Source: Maratus speciosus (lineage: Eukaryota > Arthropoda > Arachnida > Araneae > Salticidae). From it: 64,000 nt of DNA. The first letter of the stretch is position 1, and each line of letters starts with the position of its first letter. The notes beneath the pieces were generated by a model. It searched no databases. It was given only the letters and a program-made list of their open reading frames with translations, and was not told the DNA's origin. Of this stretch, positions 1-12,626 are shown in pieces. A program made the translations under genes and the position numbers. The stretch is from positions 448,000,619 to 448,064,618 of the forward strand of contig OZ010786.1 in the NCBI GenBank assembly GCA_963932465.1, read 5' to 3'.

Positions 1-969
1 TTTCTTTTTTTTCTTTTTAAAATATGTTATACTAGTACTTATGTACTTTGTCAGATTTTGTTATTCTTTTCTTTTTTTCTTAAAAGTAAATTTAATTTTG
101 TGGCTACCAGCCGCGTCTAAACATTATTTTTTTTAAGGCTCCCTAATGCCCTTGCAACACAATCACCTTTCCACTGGATGTAAAGTTGCAACGCAACTAG
201 GTAATCCATTCAGCTGCTAACATTGTTCCATTGTTCAATTTTACTACTAGAACTGTTATCTGTAAAATTAGAATTATTTTCATCTTCATTATCACTGTTA
301 TCGTTATCCTCAGGAATTATATTCTATTTCGAAGTATTCAAGTCACATAAAAAAGAAATTATTCTCTTAGTATAAGAAATATGATATTAAGTTTGTAATA
401 TAAAATTTCGCATGTTTGCAGTGCTTTGTTATTCATTGAAAGTGCGGCATATGATAAAACTGCATGTACAAGATTCAGATGTGGAAATTCTATGTATAAT
501 TTTAAATAATTCATAACGTTATGTTAAATAGGAATAGAAAATTTGTTACTTTCTGCCGTAACAATAATGAAAAGATCAAACATCTGCTAAATTATACGGA
601 GACATTCATTATTTAGTCATATCTACAAAATTTAAAATCGTTTGAATATCCTCAAAATTAATTTTATTATTATATTAGTTTATATTAAACTATGCTGTTT
701 TGCAAAGGATGTTTGGTTATCTGTGTAATTAAAGATATTCAACCTTTTATCAGATTAATCAGAGTAATGTATAATGATAATGTATAGAATGCTTGTTCAA
801 TTTTATTGAAGTTTGAAAAATCACTGCATTGTGCAGTTGCTTTTGTTATTGGATATATCATAATTTGTCGAAACTTATGCTCTTAAGACTGTTCATTGAA
901 TTTGAAATAAATTTGCTTACGAAAATATTGAACTCGCAGTGGTTTGCTACCACTATTTTGAAACCAAAA
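1..969. other. AT-rich sequence, nothing recognised
   Basis: No coding stretch, RNA gene or clear inverted or tandem repeat is visible. Short homopolymer runs are the only structure. Confidence 0.5.
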
Positions 970-1069
970 CCATCGTAGTAAATTCCTTTACTATTTGAAA
1001 TGTATCACAAAGTTTAGTGCTTTATAATAGAGATAGCAAAAGTACGAAATTTTAGTAATTCTGCGAATT

Positions 1070-2740
1070 ATGAAAATAATAACTTTTCATTCCATGATAT
1101 TATAAATATGTCATAATGTTAGTTATAAAATGCATATACATATTTGAATAAATTTATATTAAAATTCCTTATCTGAAATATGAAATTTCAGCTGGGACAA
1201 AATACACTGTTAAATGAAAATTTATTTCAAAATATTTAAAGAAAAAACTCATTAAATTTATTACTTTATGCTAGTTCTGCTTTCTCAATATCTCTTTTTA
1301 ACACTTTCCAACGAAGTTTAAAAGTGTTTATGACTTCGGTTTGTCTGGCCGTCTGTCCGCGATCTAACTCTCGTAAATATAGTCGGATCTTTCTGAAATT
1401 TTTGGATGTTAGTGACCTCTACCATAGCACGATCCCTATTTCAAATAAAGTTTCTAGCAGGTTTAGTTCATTTACAGGGACAGTCAAAAGTTTTCCGTTA
1501 CAGTACGGCCTATGGGAAAAAATCGATTAAAATGGTTTTTAATGATGTTACATGCTTTCAAACATAATAAAATTCATATGCACTTATCAAGTGCACTAAA
1601 ATATGCATTCTATAGAATATACGATGCAAAGAATAGTTATTTATCATTTACAGGGCCACACAAAATAATTGCGGTACAGAACTATATAGGGGTGGAAGGA
1701 ATTGTTTGCAGCGTATTTTAATTATGTTAAATTGTTTCATGTATAATGAAATTGATATACGTAGCTGAGGTTTACTATATCTTATTTCATTTATACTACG
1801 AAGTGCATAGCATTTACAGGGAAACACAAAATATTTCAGATACTATATTGTGTCCGAAGTACTGTACGGTAGCGATGATTGCTGGAAATGCATTTTTATA
1901 TATGTTATGTGCTTTTATGTTTCACTTTATTTATGCATAGTATATGGTGTATATAAATGTTGTAATTCATATACAGGGCTACACAAAATACTTCGTAATG
2001 GTTACTGGGTATGATTGCAAATTGCTTAAATGTGGTTTTTAAACGAGTTATGCATTTTTACGCGGAACTGCATTTGGTTTACTAAGAAATGTTTGTACAA
2101 CATAGATACAGGGATATACAGGGTCACGCAAAGAATTGGATACATGGCCGTCTATAAATGATAACTTCTGGAAATGCGACTTCAGTAGTTTTAATAGTGT
2201 TTTACTTTGAATTAAACTTTAGCTAAACAGTGGCGTGTAATAAAGGTACTAGATTAACTACACGGCTGTACAAATGTATACAAGTATGTTTTGATCTATT
2301 AGTATAAACTGCTGAAGGAGAAATTTCAACCTGTTATGAGTTTTCTTGCTAAACTAAATTTTTCAATTATATAGTATGTATATCAATCTACAGATCAAAT
2401 ACAGGGCTGTTCAAAAGAATTGGAATACATATTTGACTATCTACGGTAACTGCAGAAATCAGTTTTTTAATTGTTTCATGTCTTTCTAAAATGTTTACTT
2501 AATTATCTTATATAACTTATTTCTCTAAATAACGAAATTTTGTTAAAGCATTTAGGAAGTGTTGGAAAGTGTTTCATAATCTATGCTAAACGCATGATTT
2601 TTCTTACTTGTTTAATACTCTTTTTTTTTATGTCTTACCTTACTACAATTTACATTTATATCGAAAATTTTCTCAAAGCAGCATATGTATCCATGAATAT
2701 TTCCTTAATTGGTCGCATTCTAAATCCTTTAAAATAATCT
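1070..2740 (+). repeat. Dispersed repeat family A, copy 1 (periodic module array)
   Basis: A module anchored on a TTTACAGGGnCACACAAAA-like phrase recurs at about 1473, 1649, 1815, 1972, 2117, 2259 and 2400. The spacings shrink from 176 to 141 bp. Between anchors the modules share phrases such as TTTTTAATGATGTTA and TTTCAAACATA. The head (about 1075-1290) is duplicated at about 3955-4150. The tail, with GTGTTTCATAATC near 2570, recurs near 5285 and 39275, so all three copies share an end. Open frames here (for example 1324-1530) are not conserved between copies and are not genes. I do not recognise the family. Confidence 0.7.
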
Positions 2741-3531
2741 ATTTCGAGATTTTGATATTTTTCTAAGTGGTTTTCTATGTTCAATGTTTCTACTCTACTC
2801 TGTAGAAAAAAGACAAACGTTTTTTAATTTCGGAAAATATATTGTAACCATGAACAAAAATATATAATAACGTTTTACGATTCACCCACGATTACAAAAA
2901 CTCTTTTTTTTTTCTTTAGAAACTTCGGAAACCAATGTTTTGTCGAGATATAAAAGAGGATTTTGAAAAACGGAGTTTGTTTTGTTGCCAATGGTTTTCC
3001 AAAATTTTTCTAGGATTTTTTTAGTCTATAATTCAGTTTTCTCAACCCGGAATGTAGGATTTTCGCATGATGTTAATTCAAAAGTAAACAAACATGTTCA
3101 ACACACATGTTTTTCAGACAAGCATGATAAATGAACAACTTTAACATTAACACTAAAATTAAAATTTCTTTGTAACTATTGCAAATATAAATTCAAGGAT
3201 TCATCTGAAAATGCTTAATTGAGTATTGGCAGCATCCTAAAATAATATAGCTGTTTTACAATCCATATTAATACATTGTAAAAACTACTCGGAAGTATTT
3301 CTGAAAATCAGTGGCAGTAAAACAAGTTTCGTTTTTATAAATGGTTTTTTAATCTCGAAAATATAACAGTTTCTAAGGTTTTTGCTAATAAATAACGTCT
3401 TTCGGAATCATGAGCAACACGGAAGAGGTTTTGCATATTTTCTTATTTGCTTATGTTATAGTTTCATAGACTGTAAAACATTTGTCTTTTTAAAAATGTG
3501 TAAGTATAAAACTTATACTTACAGGGTTCTT
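2741..3531. other. AT-rich sequence, nothing recognised
   Basis: No gene or named repeat is visible. The open frame at 3382-3585 shows no recognisable motif. Confidence 0.5.
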
Positions 3532-3687
3532 ACGCATAAGGGGATTCGGGGAAGTTTAGGTGTTTTAGTACCAGAAATTTCGTAAAGTACTGTCGTTATA
3601 TCTGAAGATAGATTTTTTTTTCATTAAATAAGCTAAATATTACTTTAAAAAATTCTTGTAAAATGTTTTTTAAGGGTACGAACCCTG
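3532..3687. mobile_element. Possible short MITE with CAGGGTTC ends
   Basis: The left end starts CAGGGTTCTTAC. The right end, reversed, reads CAGGGTTCGTACCC. That is a short terminal inverted repeat around 156 bp. CAGGG starts are common in hAT elements, but I see no convincing 8-bp target duplication, so this is tentative. Confidence 0.3.
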
Positions 3688-3939
3688 ACTTAGCTATAAC
3701 AATTAAAGATGACAAAATTTAATGCAGCTAATCACTGTATTTTCAAATAATAATACCTGGAGTGCATGTTTAATTACTGAAGTTTTCAAAATTATTGTAG
3801 CGCAAAGTTATTAACCTTTCTCTGAAAATATCATCAACTATTGAACATTTTGCACTGAAAATTCCAAATTAGTCTTTTATATTGCATCATTTTATTTCAA
3901 TTTGATATTGTTTAGATTAATAATAATTTCGTGATACCA

Positions 3940-5350
3940 ATCTTTTCATTTCATGATATTATAAATACGTCGTATGTTTAGTTATAGAATGCATTTATAT
4001 TTGAATAAATGTAAATTAAAATGAGATATTTCAAATAACATATTAAAATTGTGATAAAATGTATATTAGTTATATAAAAGTTTAATTTCCAAAATATTCA
4101 CAGAAAAGCTCAAAATAATCTATTACTTTATACTATTACATTTGAATTTAAAATTGTTTATCATTATTTAATGACTTTTCATTTCCGTGCATTACAAGTA
4201 AATTTCTAGAAATCGAATTGTTTATTTAAAGCCAATATTTGAAATTCGTTTCAAAATTTGGTAGAAAATATGTATTATTATTGAATATCTAATTTTTTAA
4301 GCTAAATAAAATAGACAAAATTGCAATACGTTTTCACTGAATATTCTTCTGCCTAATGATTTTAATTTTTCAAGACTGCAAGATTTGAAACAAACTCCAA
4401 CTCTTATAAATATACTCGAATTTCTTCGTAATTATTTTTTATGTTATTAACGTTTTCTATAGCACTTTTCCTTCGGAAAATGAGATGTGCAGCTATTATA
4501 GATCATTTACAGTGCCAGTCAAAATAATTCTGTTACAATACGATGGGGAAAAAAGATTCAAGTGCTTTTTAATGATGTTATACCGGTTCGAACATAATAA
4601 AATTGTTATGCCTTTCTGAGTTGCATTAAAAAATCTTTTCTTTATAATATTGGATGCACATCATTTATTATTTATTTACAGAGTTACACAAAAGGAGTCG
4701 GTTGCATGATGGTCTTCGGGAAAAATTGATTGCAATGTAGTCAAATGGTGTTACACTATTTCAAACATAATGATATTTATTTTAATTAAATGAGATCCTC
4801 TATAAGTTCTTTTTGAAAATATGATGTGTTTTGCATTTATCCTTCATGTACAGCGTCACACAAAAGTGTTCGATTCCACAATTGCCTATCAGCTATATTT
4901 GAAAGCGCTGAAAGGGTGTTTTCAACTTCGGTTTGTGTTTTAAAGTTTAACCAGATTTTTGCGTAGTACGTGGTGTGTGTAAGTTCTATAAATCATTCAC
5001 AGGATTGCACAAGAAAATAGAGTATATTCCCACTTTATGGGGGAAATTGCTGAAAGTGAATTTTGCTGAAAGTGATGCAATTCTTAACTGAACTAATGTT
5101 TTGTGTGATATATCATATTTATTGACTATAAACAAGAATGCACAAATGAATTTGGATATTTTTTCGACAACAGATGATAATTGATGAAATTGTGTTTTCG
5201 AATGTGTTATACATTTTCCAAACATCATCTTTCATCTTATTAAAAAATGAAGTTTTGTTATTGCAGTATTATGAATGTGTTAGTAAAAGTGTTTCATAAT
5301 CCATATTTGACGCATAATTTTTCTTTTTTGTCTTTTTTAAACCAGGATAA
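3940..5350 (+). repeat. Dispersed repeat family A, copy 2
   Basis: The same modules as copy 1 have anchors near 4508, 4677, 4850 and 4998 (TTTACAGtGCCAGTCAAAA and variants). The phrase TTTTTAATGATGTTA is at about 4567. The tail phrase AGTGTTTCATAATCCAT (about 5287) matches copy 1. The head at 3955-4150 matches 1075-1290, so copies 1 and 2 may come from a local duplication with an offset of about 2.9-3.0 kb. Confidence 0.7.
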
Positions 5351-5455
5351 ATTTGTTACGGTATGTATTTAAATTTCAGGATGTTTTGTATCAATGGAAC
5401 ATATTGCATTTAATGCTACCTATCTTATGTACCTATTAATATCTTATGCATTTAA

Positions 5456-5922
5456 CCCTTAAATTCATAGTGTAAGTCTGAAGTTACATGATATTTTTCC
5501 CATTTGGTGGTTTCTGTTAAGCTCTATGTGAACTATTAAGCGTTACTTACGTGTAATAACATGCATTTAATGTCGTGAAGTCTATTTTTGTTCTGATTTG
5601 TTATCGCGGGGAGATTATAACATCTTTTGCTGCTACCACTTGCAATGTGCTTGACTGGCGTTTAAGGTAGTTATTATTAATTCTGCACACTATTATATCA
5701 TTAAATAGATGTTATTGTGTAGCGTAAAAACTGTAAAGCAAATTTGTAATTTAAAATTATTATTTTGTGAGCAATTTTTGTTATGTAACTCAAATGTGAC
5801 ATTATGACTTTATGTCAACAGAAACATAAATAAATTTGTTCACTATTTTTCTAGTGCATAATTAGCAAAAATAGACTTAAATATAATGTTTATCGAAAAA
5901 ATAAAATTAATGCATTAAAGGG
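5456..5922. mobile_element. TTAA-flanked MITE (piggyBac-like)
   Basis: The 467 bp is bounded by TTAA (5452-5455 and 5923-5926). The left end begins CCCTTAAATTCATA. The right end, reversed, begins CCCTTTAATGCAT. A TTAA target with CCC ends is the piggyBac pattern. There is no transposase inside, so it is non-autonomous. Similar TTAA/CCC ends occur at 14776 and 26194. Confidence 0.6.
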
Positions 5923-5926
5923 TTAA

Positions 5927-7419
5927 CTATATACTTCTATAACGTCTATAAGGCCACAAGATGTGATGATTGAACGATGTTTCACTGTATATCTTCTACA
6001 ATATCCTTTTATTAAAACAAATATGCATGTTAATACACATCTGTGTATTTATTTAAAATTTATATTAAAATGAGAGTATATGTGCAGTCAGAGAAAGGAG
6101 AGAGACCATCATATATATTTTAATAAGATTGTTCCAGAAAGAAACGGAAAGAAAGGTACGACCAGAAATCATGTTTTTTTTTATTATTATTTATGTTTAA
6201 AATAAGCTTCGGGGGGGGGGGGGGTCATCTTCATAGTAAAAATGGACCAAATACTAAAAGGAAATTCTTATAATATTGCGAAAAAAAATTACTGTAACCT
6301 GCGATTTTTTCACAGATATTGATTTCTAGAAGCTTTCTGCAAAATATTTAAAAGTTAAGCTTAAACAACTGCCTGAAATATAAACTGTTTTAAAGGTTTG
6401 AAAATTAATTAAACTTTTGAAGTTCTAAATTTTAATTCTTCATAATTTATAAACTAATTGAGCGAATTACTTCCTGTTTGGTATCATAAGTTAAAATGTA
6501 TCAAAAAAGGCAAATGTGTTGCTAAAATTAAGAGTTTGTATTAACAATTTCAGTGTTTAATGCAATTTGACTATGAAGAAAATCCCTTAACCTTATTTTT
6601 ACAGATTAAATTGAATGTGTCTATATATTATTTCCAGTCGAATGGCTATATTCTTTTCTTTCTGCGTCAAATTGGATGTTTAAATAGAAGAAGCGTACTC
6701 TCTCTTTTTTCTTTTTCTTTTTGCTCGGGCGACCCTACATTTAAACAAAAAAAAATTATGAGTAAAAAAATAAATAAATATATGAATCAAAAATTGGTGC
6801 CATAATATTTTCAAGGAAAGGTAAAATCTCGAAAAGTATATCTAAATATTTCTGAGATAATTTCATTGATATTACATCTTCCTTTGGGAAGTTTCTTTTT
6901 CATATCTGAAATAAATATGACATCTCTTTCGGCTCATTAGCAAGGCTTAGGTAAAAGTTAATTGCGTAACATATGTAAAGGTAATGTGTATGTACATAAA
7001 AAAAAAATCTGCTTTCGTCATGAAGTTTCTCTGATAGAAATCGTACAAATTTGAAGACGTAAATTACAATTTATATCTTATGTCAGAAAAAGTTAATCAG
7101 TCGATAAATATCGGTGAATAAACATATTTTAAATTTTCAAGAATCATATTTCACATTTTTATACGCAGTGGAATACAAAAAAAAATCGTAAGGAGGGATG
7201 AAAGAATGAACACAGTGATTTGAATGCAGTCTACAGTGATTTGAAAATTAATTGGTGCAAAATATTTTCTCCTAAAAGTGCGATAAGCCGCCAACTGCTG
7301 TCTCATAATGATTTCATCTACTCTGATCTAGCGTGGATGTGACTGAAGATGAATGCGAAAAGGCGCTTTAGAGAGACAATAAATATTTCTACTTCAATTC
7401 TGTGAAAATGAAGTGTGTA
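5927..7419. other. AT-rich sequence with one G tract, no gene
   Basis: A run of 14 G lies at 6211-6224. The open frame at 6560-6805 is low complexity and unrecognised. Nothing else is supported. Confidence 0.5.
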
Positions 7420-7577
7420 AAGCAGATCGCACACTGAACAGAGAAATTGAGCGACAAAAAAGTATGATTCAAGAGACATTTCATCCCGTTAGCAAAGAAG
7501 AAACCTGTTTGAACACGAGAATTTGTTTCCTGTCTCACGCTTTTTGTCGCTTGTTTGTTCAGTGTGCGATCTGCCTT
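7420..7577. mobile_element. Short palindromic MITE
   Basis: The arms 7421-7462 and 7535-7576 are inverted copies sharing GCAGATCGCACACTGAACA (19 of 19) and then GCGACAAAAA. Overlapping open frames on both strands (7413-7673 and 7389-7607) are by-products of this palindrome, not genes. The target duplication is unclear. Confidence 0.65.
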
Positions 7578-8246
7578 AGAAGGCAAGTTTGTGGTTATAG
7601 AAAGCATCTCAAAGTGATAGAATGTGTGACAGTCGCAGAATATGCGACTAGTAAAAACAATAATTTATACTAATTTTCAAGAAGGAATATTAATTTTTAC
7701 GTACTTGAAAATGAATAAATGCTAATCGTTGTCTCAGTGGCTACAAACATCTATTCACATTTTATTCTGTAAATTTTCATAAACTGAAGCAAAATTGTTT
7801 ATTTATTTTCTAAATTCCAATCTATAAAATTCAAGATCAAATTAATAAAAATAAATAAGAAACAAAATATCGCTTTAGTTCAATCAATTTGCTCACTGCT
7901 GTAACATCTATATATAGAAGTCTGCAATAGCAAGCTTTCGAATAACGAAATCGCTTAAAACAAGATGATGATCATCGTCTGGATGCCTTTAACCACATCG
8001 ACAGTTTGACTGACATGCGATGCATTCATGTATTTCGAGTGTTAGCGAATTTCACAAGCTTGTATTTGCATTATTGCATATGGTAAAGTGAAATGTTCAC
8101 CTCTTTATTCTCGGAAGTGTAATTGGAATTGTTAGAACCTTGCCATTCCAAGACGATGATATATCGAATTATGTAATTTTATGTAAATTGACAATACAGT
8201 GTTAAGAATTTTAGTCCATAGTTGAGCCATATTTAGGCTTAAGGGG
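7578..8246. other. No feature recognised
   Basis: AT-rich sequence without a supported gene or repeat. Confidence 0.5.
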
Positions 8247-8384
8247 GTCCGGGGCTAAAAATTCTAAAAAAAAAAAATGCATCTTTTTTTTATTCGCTTA
8301 AAAACAAATACTGAGTTTTTAGCGTCAAATATCAAAAACCGCATGCTTTCATCTTCATTAGATCCAGAGATGTAACACAGATAA

Positions 8385-9892
8385 CACAAAGTGATACTTA
8401 TACACTTTATTGACATAACAGTTAAGAACTTATTTATGGAATAAAAATTAAATATTAATAAATTTAATTGACAAAATTAATTGCAAAAAAAAAACGCATG
8501 TTCTCAAAAGTTTCCGGCCACCTTGGTAAGTTCGGGAAAAAAAATGGTGTTATAACAGAAAATAACACTGATCAACAACATTTACAATTAGTATTTTGTA
8601 TTAATACATTTAGAAATAAGTACTGCGGCGCAGCAACGTAGCATCGATTCAATGAACGGTTGCAGATCATCAATGTTAAGTTTTGTCCACGGTTTTTGCA
8701 ATTATTGTGAAAATGCTGCTGAATTGGAATATTTATAATTCCACACACGTTTTCAAGTTAGTTTAAAAGACTTTCTATTATATCCAGATCGGATAATAGG
8801 GCTGTCCATTTCAAAAGCGGAGTTTTTTGTGCGAAAGCCACTGCTTGACGAGCTAGCTTGTATTCTTTTGGTCGTTATCATGATGAAACAAATAGTTGCA
8901 ATTTTTCCTCCAATAAGGCAGCAAATGATCTTGCAAGATATCCTTATGCATTGCACTATTCATCTTGCCACGGATTTTAAATAACGGACAGGCACATTTT
9001 CCAGAAAATGCTCCCCACAGCATAACGTGTTCTCCCCCAAGCTTCATTGTAGGAATAATATACCTCGCATCTTATCTTTTGTTTTTAGGTCGTCGGTTGT
9101 AATGTCTTTTATCTCTCCCAAAAAGATTGAACGTCAATTAATCGGAAAATAGTACTTTTTTTCCATTTTTCACTTGACCAGTCTTTGTATTCCTTGGCAA
9201 ACGCCAGTCGGGCCCTCTGAATTATTTTACTTATAAAAGGTTTTTTAAAACCGACTGTTCTATAAAGTTCTGCGTCACATAAGCGTCTTGACACTGTAGA
9301 CGGACTTGTTTCAGCAATATTTTAACACCATAAACCGCGTGGAATTGCAGCGGCATTTTTACGCGGGTCATCGACTGCTTTTCTTCTGATAATTCTGTCC
9401 ACAAGAATGGTCATTTTCCGGGATGCCCCGGACCGTGGCAAGTTCCGAAGGCCATGATCATCTTTATATATTTTTAAAAATATCGTTTACAGCAAATATT
9501 TCGATCGACAACTTTGCTGCAATCTCACGAGAGGATTGTCCCTTTAGCGACAAACAAATCACTCGTTTACGATCAATAAATTCTTAAACTTTTCATTTTG
9601 AATTTAAAACCCGTTATTCACGTTAATTAATTAACAAACATGGCCAAAAAAAAAAAAAACACTTTAGCGATATCAAAAAGTAATGGATGACGAATGGCCG
9701 GAAACTTTTGTACGCGCGAATTTCGAATTCCTCCCCTTTGCATCAAGTATCTTAAGTATCCAATCAAAATGATCACGTGGTCAGAGATAATTTGCTTATT
9801 CCTAACTTTCGGAGGAATTGTGCTTCTTCGCTGAAACGTTCTGTCAAACAAATCAAAGAAACTAACTGGCCGGAAACTTTTGACCGCCACTG
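8385..9892 (-). mobile_element. Tc1-like element, copy 1, left end lost
   Basis: It is homologous along its length to the complete copy at 17310-18909. The right end TGACCGCCACTG is followed by TA (9893-9894). The inner direct-repeat motif AAAAGTTTCCGGCCA is kept on the left (about 8505), and its inverse lies at about 9691 and 9866. The outer left terminal repeat (CAGTGGCGGTC) is missing. Similarity begins around AAGTGATACTTAT at 8387. Confidence 0.85.
8620..9596 (-). pseudogene. Broken Tc1-type transposase (copy 1)
   Basis: A Tc1/mariner transposase would bind the element's inverted repeats and cut and paste it in the nucleus. Reading leftwards from ATG at 9596-9594, the N-terminal helix-turn-helix region shows LSLKGQSSREIAAKLS, followed by decayed sequence. 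The segment 9109-9294 has a second DNA-binding stretch with RRL and FAKEYKDWS. The segment 8853-9047 has the core GGEHVMLWGAFSG and HHDND, corresponding to the GG..VMVWG..S and Q(D/H)ND blocks of the catalytic DDE domain. The C-terminal region near 8740-8810 is scrambled. Several frameshifts and stops split it. It is non-functional. Confidence 0.85.
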
Positions 9893-10322
9893 TAATGTAT
9901 CAAATTTTCAACAGAGCTTTTACGCTATAGTTCCAACAAATTGTCTTCAGAATTTTTAGTTTTGAGTGATAATTGTGAAGATATGCTAATTAATGCAAAT
10001 CTCACTCATAAAAAAACTCCTTTTCTTTACTTAATTTTTTTTCTTTTTGTAAAATTCATAATCAATATTTTAAGAAATTCTGATGACAAATTAAAATAAC
10101 ACAATTACTGTACACAAAAGTGTAAACATTTTGTAAATCGAGTAAGTACTTCCAGAGTTATATCAAAAATTAAATATGTTTAAAATTTAAATAAAAAAAA
10201 TATTTAAAGTTCTTCTGATTTTTTTTACATGCATTCTTATTATATTGAAATATATTTCAGAAAAAAAAAATTCATGACAAAATCTCTATAAATAAAAAAA
10301 CATAGAATTTTGAGCCCCGGAC

Positions 10323-11510
10323 AAAATATCGTTCGTCTCAGCTTTCATATAATCTTCTTCTTGGTTCTGCCTGAAAATGATTTTAAATTTTCTGTAAAAA
10401 AGAACACATTCAAAAAATCACCATCATAAATAGTTCTCTTCGCTTTCAAAATGCTATTTTAGAGGAGGTAGGTATATGCCTGCTCGTCTAGTTAAGACAC
10501 TGGGTACAAATGAAGATATTTTACGTTCGTATCACTATTCCGGCTTGTGCATTTAGAGTGTATTTTAGACTGTATTTAATACGGAGTCTTAATCTTTCGT
10601 GGAAGGTCTTTAAGAGGAACTTATGACTTTAGCTAGGGGAACATCAAATTTGTTTCAAACTATAATCAAAATTTTTAACAGTGTACGTACATTAAATAAT
10701 AAAACTTTGTAAGATTCGCCATAAAATCAAAAGAACATACAGGGCGCATTTCGGACTTTAAATTTTAACACCCACGTCATAAGTCAATGTAAACACCTGT
10801 CCGTAAGGGGGCAAAGTCACAAATGGACAGAAAGGGCAAAAAGCTCACAAAGAGTGCGACAGCTGGAGCTAACTGAAAGGTAAACTCTAATCAAAAAGAA
10901 GCACAACGAGAAGAGGAAAGTGTTGCCAAAATTTAACAAAAAAGAAAAGAAAAAAGGAAATAAAAGTCATAAACAAAATTAAAATAAAATAACAAAAGTT
11001 AATTATAAAAATTAAGTAAATAAATAAATAAATAGAAAAGAAAAATAAATAAAAAAAAAAAAAGAGAAAAACGCAAGAAAACCAAACGAAATAAAGGTAT
11101 TATTTTTGTAATACCGCGATAAAGTGAATAACGACAAGAAAAAAGAGGAAAGAATTACACAAGTAATTTTCAATCTGAAGAGAGAAAATTAAATAATGAG
11201 AAATCATTCACAAGTTTTTCGGAGTTTTTAAAAATAAAATATGCTCGTGAAAAAAAAAAAAAGTTATTACAAAGCTTTATTATTTTAATCTGATTTATCG
11301 CCAGATTTTCGCTACAGTTTCGGCAGTGTATATAGTGAGAAGAATGTGCAACATCTCAACTCCGTTGATGTAAAAATGAATGTAATAGCATGAAAGTTGA
11401 TGATGCCATAAATAGAACAGTATACATTTAGATTTAGGCTTTAAAAATGCTTAGCATAGGTGGCTATCAGTTCTGTCAAAAGACAATTTGTAAGCATTTC
11501 TCTCTAAAAT
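10323..11510. other. No gene; A-rich tract 10880-11260
   Basis: The stretch from about 10880 to 11260 is strongly purine and A-rich on the + strand, with AAAATAAAATA- and AAGAAAAG-type words. The more complex sequence at 10440-10880 is not recognised. No open frame is supported. Confidence 0.5.
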
Positions 11511-11706
11511 CAGTGTTGCCAGTGGGCTACTTTTTTAAAATTCAGAATTCTTGATTGGCACCACTTGTTTGAAACGGTAAAATTCACTTTTTTTTTTTTT
11601 TTTCCTTAATTAATATGTCATTAAATAAGGCACAATTTACCATTTCAAAAAAGTGGTGCCAATCAAGAATCTGAATTTAAAAAAAGTAGCCCAACTGGCA
11701 ACACTG
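11511..11706. mobile_element. hAT-type palindromic MITE with perfect 8-bp target duplication
   Basis: The ends begin CAGTGTTGCCAGT. Arms of about 75 bp are inverted copies (TTGATTGGCACCACTT and its reverse). The flanks are TCTAAAAT at 11503-11510 and TCTAAAAT at 11707-11714, a perfect 8-bp duplication as hAT elements make. There is no coding sequence. A decayed relative lies at 41996-42200. Confidence 0.9.
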
Positions 11707-11987
11707 TCTAAAATTATTCTTTTAAATTTTCTATTTTCAATTCATTTAGCTTAGCCTCTAACAGTCCACTGGGACTGGATATGTTATAATAAAATAACCT
11801 TAATAAAGTACCTTTTACTTAACGAATGTTTGCGATACCATCGCATTTAGATGAGTCATTTGAAGTATTTTGTTATGACGCTATTTAATTATTTAATACT
11901 AGCGCATACGCATGCCATAAATATTTAAATGACGAAAATATTAAGCAAAAAACACATTTAAGAATTTTAAGATGCGCCTCTTACTGT

Positions 11988-12085
11988 TAAAAATATCCCT
12001 GTAAAATTGCGGCAACAGTCGTTACCCCGTCCAGTCATACCCCGTAAAAAAAAAAAAAAAATCCATGCCCATCATTTTGTGACAA
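11988..12085 (+). repeat. Direct repeat flanking the CACTA-like element (left copy)
   Basis: AAAAATATCCCTGTAAA and ATCCATGCCCATCATTTTGT are repeated at 15524-15605, on the other side of the 3.3 kb element. The spacing between the two phrases is similar. This is pre-existing sequence split by or duplicated around the insertion. Confidence 0.7.
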
Positions 12086-12626
12086 CGCGTACACTAGGGT
12101 GGAGCGAAAAAATTTGTTTCTCGAAATTCACATTGCCTGAGTCATAATATGGTCTGAAACTGGCTGGAACAAATTGTCTCGAAATTTCAAATGTTGCCAT
12201 GTTGAGGTTCAACATCTCAAGTGAATATTTGTATTGCCTTTTCTTAAAGTTTCTAATGTTTTTTTTTTCAAAAATAATAATTAATTAATTGAATAACGAA
12301 TTAATTTGTAAATTAATATGAATTAATTACATTTTTATTTGTAAATTGCTTTATTAAAACGTAATTGCCAGATATCAGTTCTAGAAAGGGAATTTCGTAC
12401 GTAAATAGGAAATTTATACTCCAAAATTCAATAGATGGCAGCAGGTATTCTAAACTGATAACTATTTTATCATGACCTAAGCAGACACGTGACTTTTATT
12501 GTGTTGAATGATTCATTTTTGCAACTGTTTTCTTTGTTTGTTCCTTCTCTTTGTTTAAACAATTAATTTGTCAACACTATTTCGTATATTGTTTTGGACA
12601 AGACAATAAGAACTTTTAATTTAAAC

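Larger units (their letters stand above)
8247..10322. mobile_element. Outer inverted-repeat element invaded by Tc1
   Basis: GTCCGGGGCTAAAAATTCTA at 8247-8266 is matched 19 of 20 by the reverse of 10303-10322. The ~2.08 kb between holds a Tc1-like element of about 1.5 kb (8385-9892). The host element was therefore about 0.55 kb, AT-rich and without coding sequence. The nested order shows it is older than the Tc1 insertion. Confidence 0.55.

Noticed and set aside
1324..1940. Chain of small + strand open frames as a multi-exon gene
   Set aside because: The segments lie in family A modules. Homologous modules in copies 2 and 3 are not open, and splice signals are not consistent.
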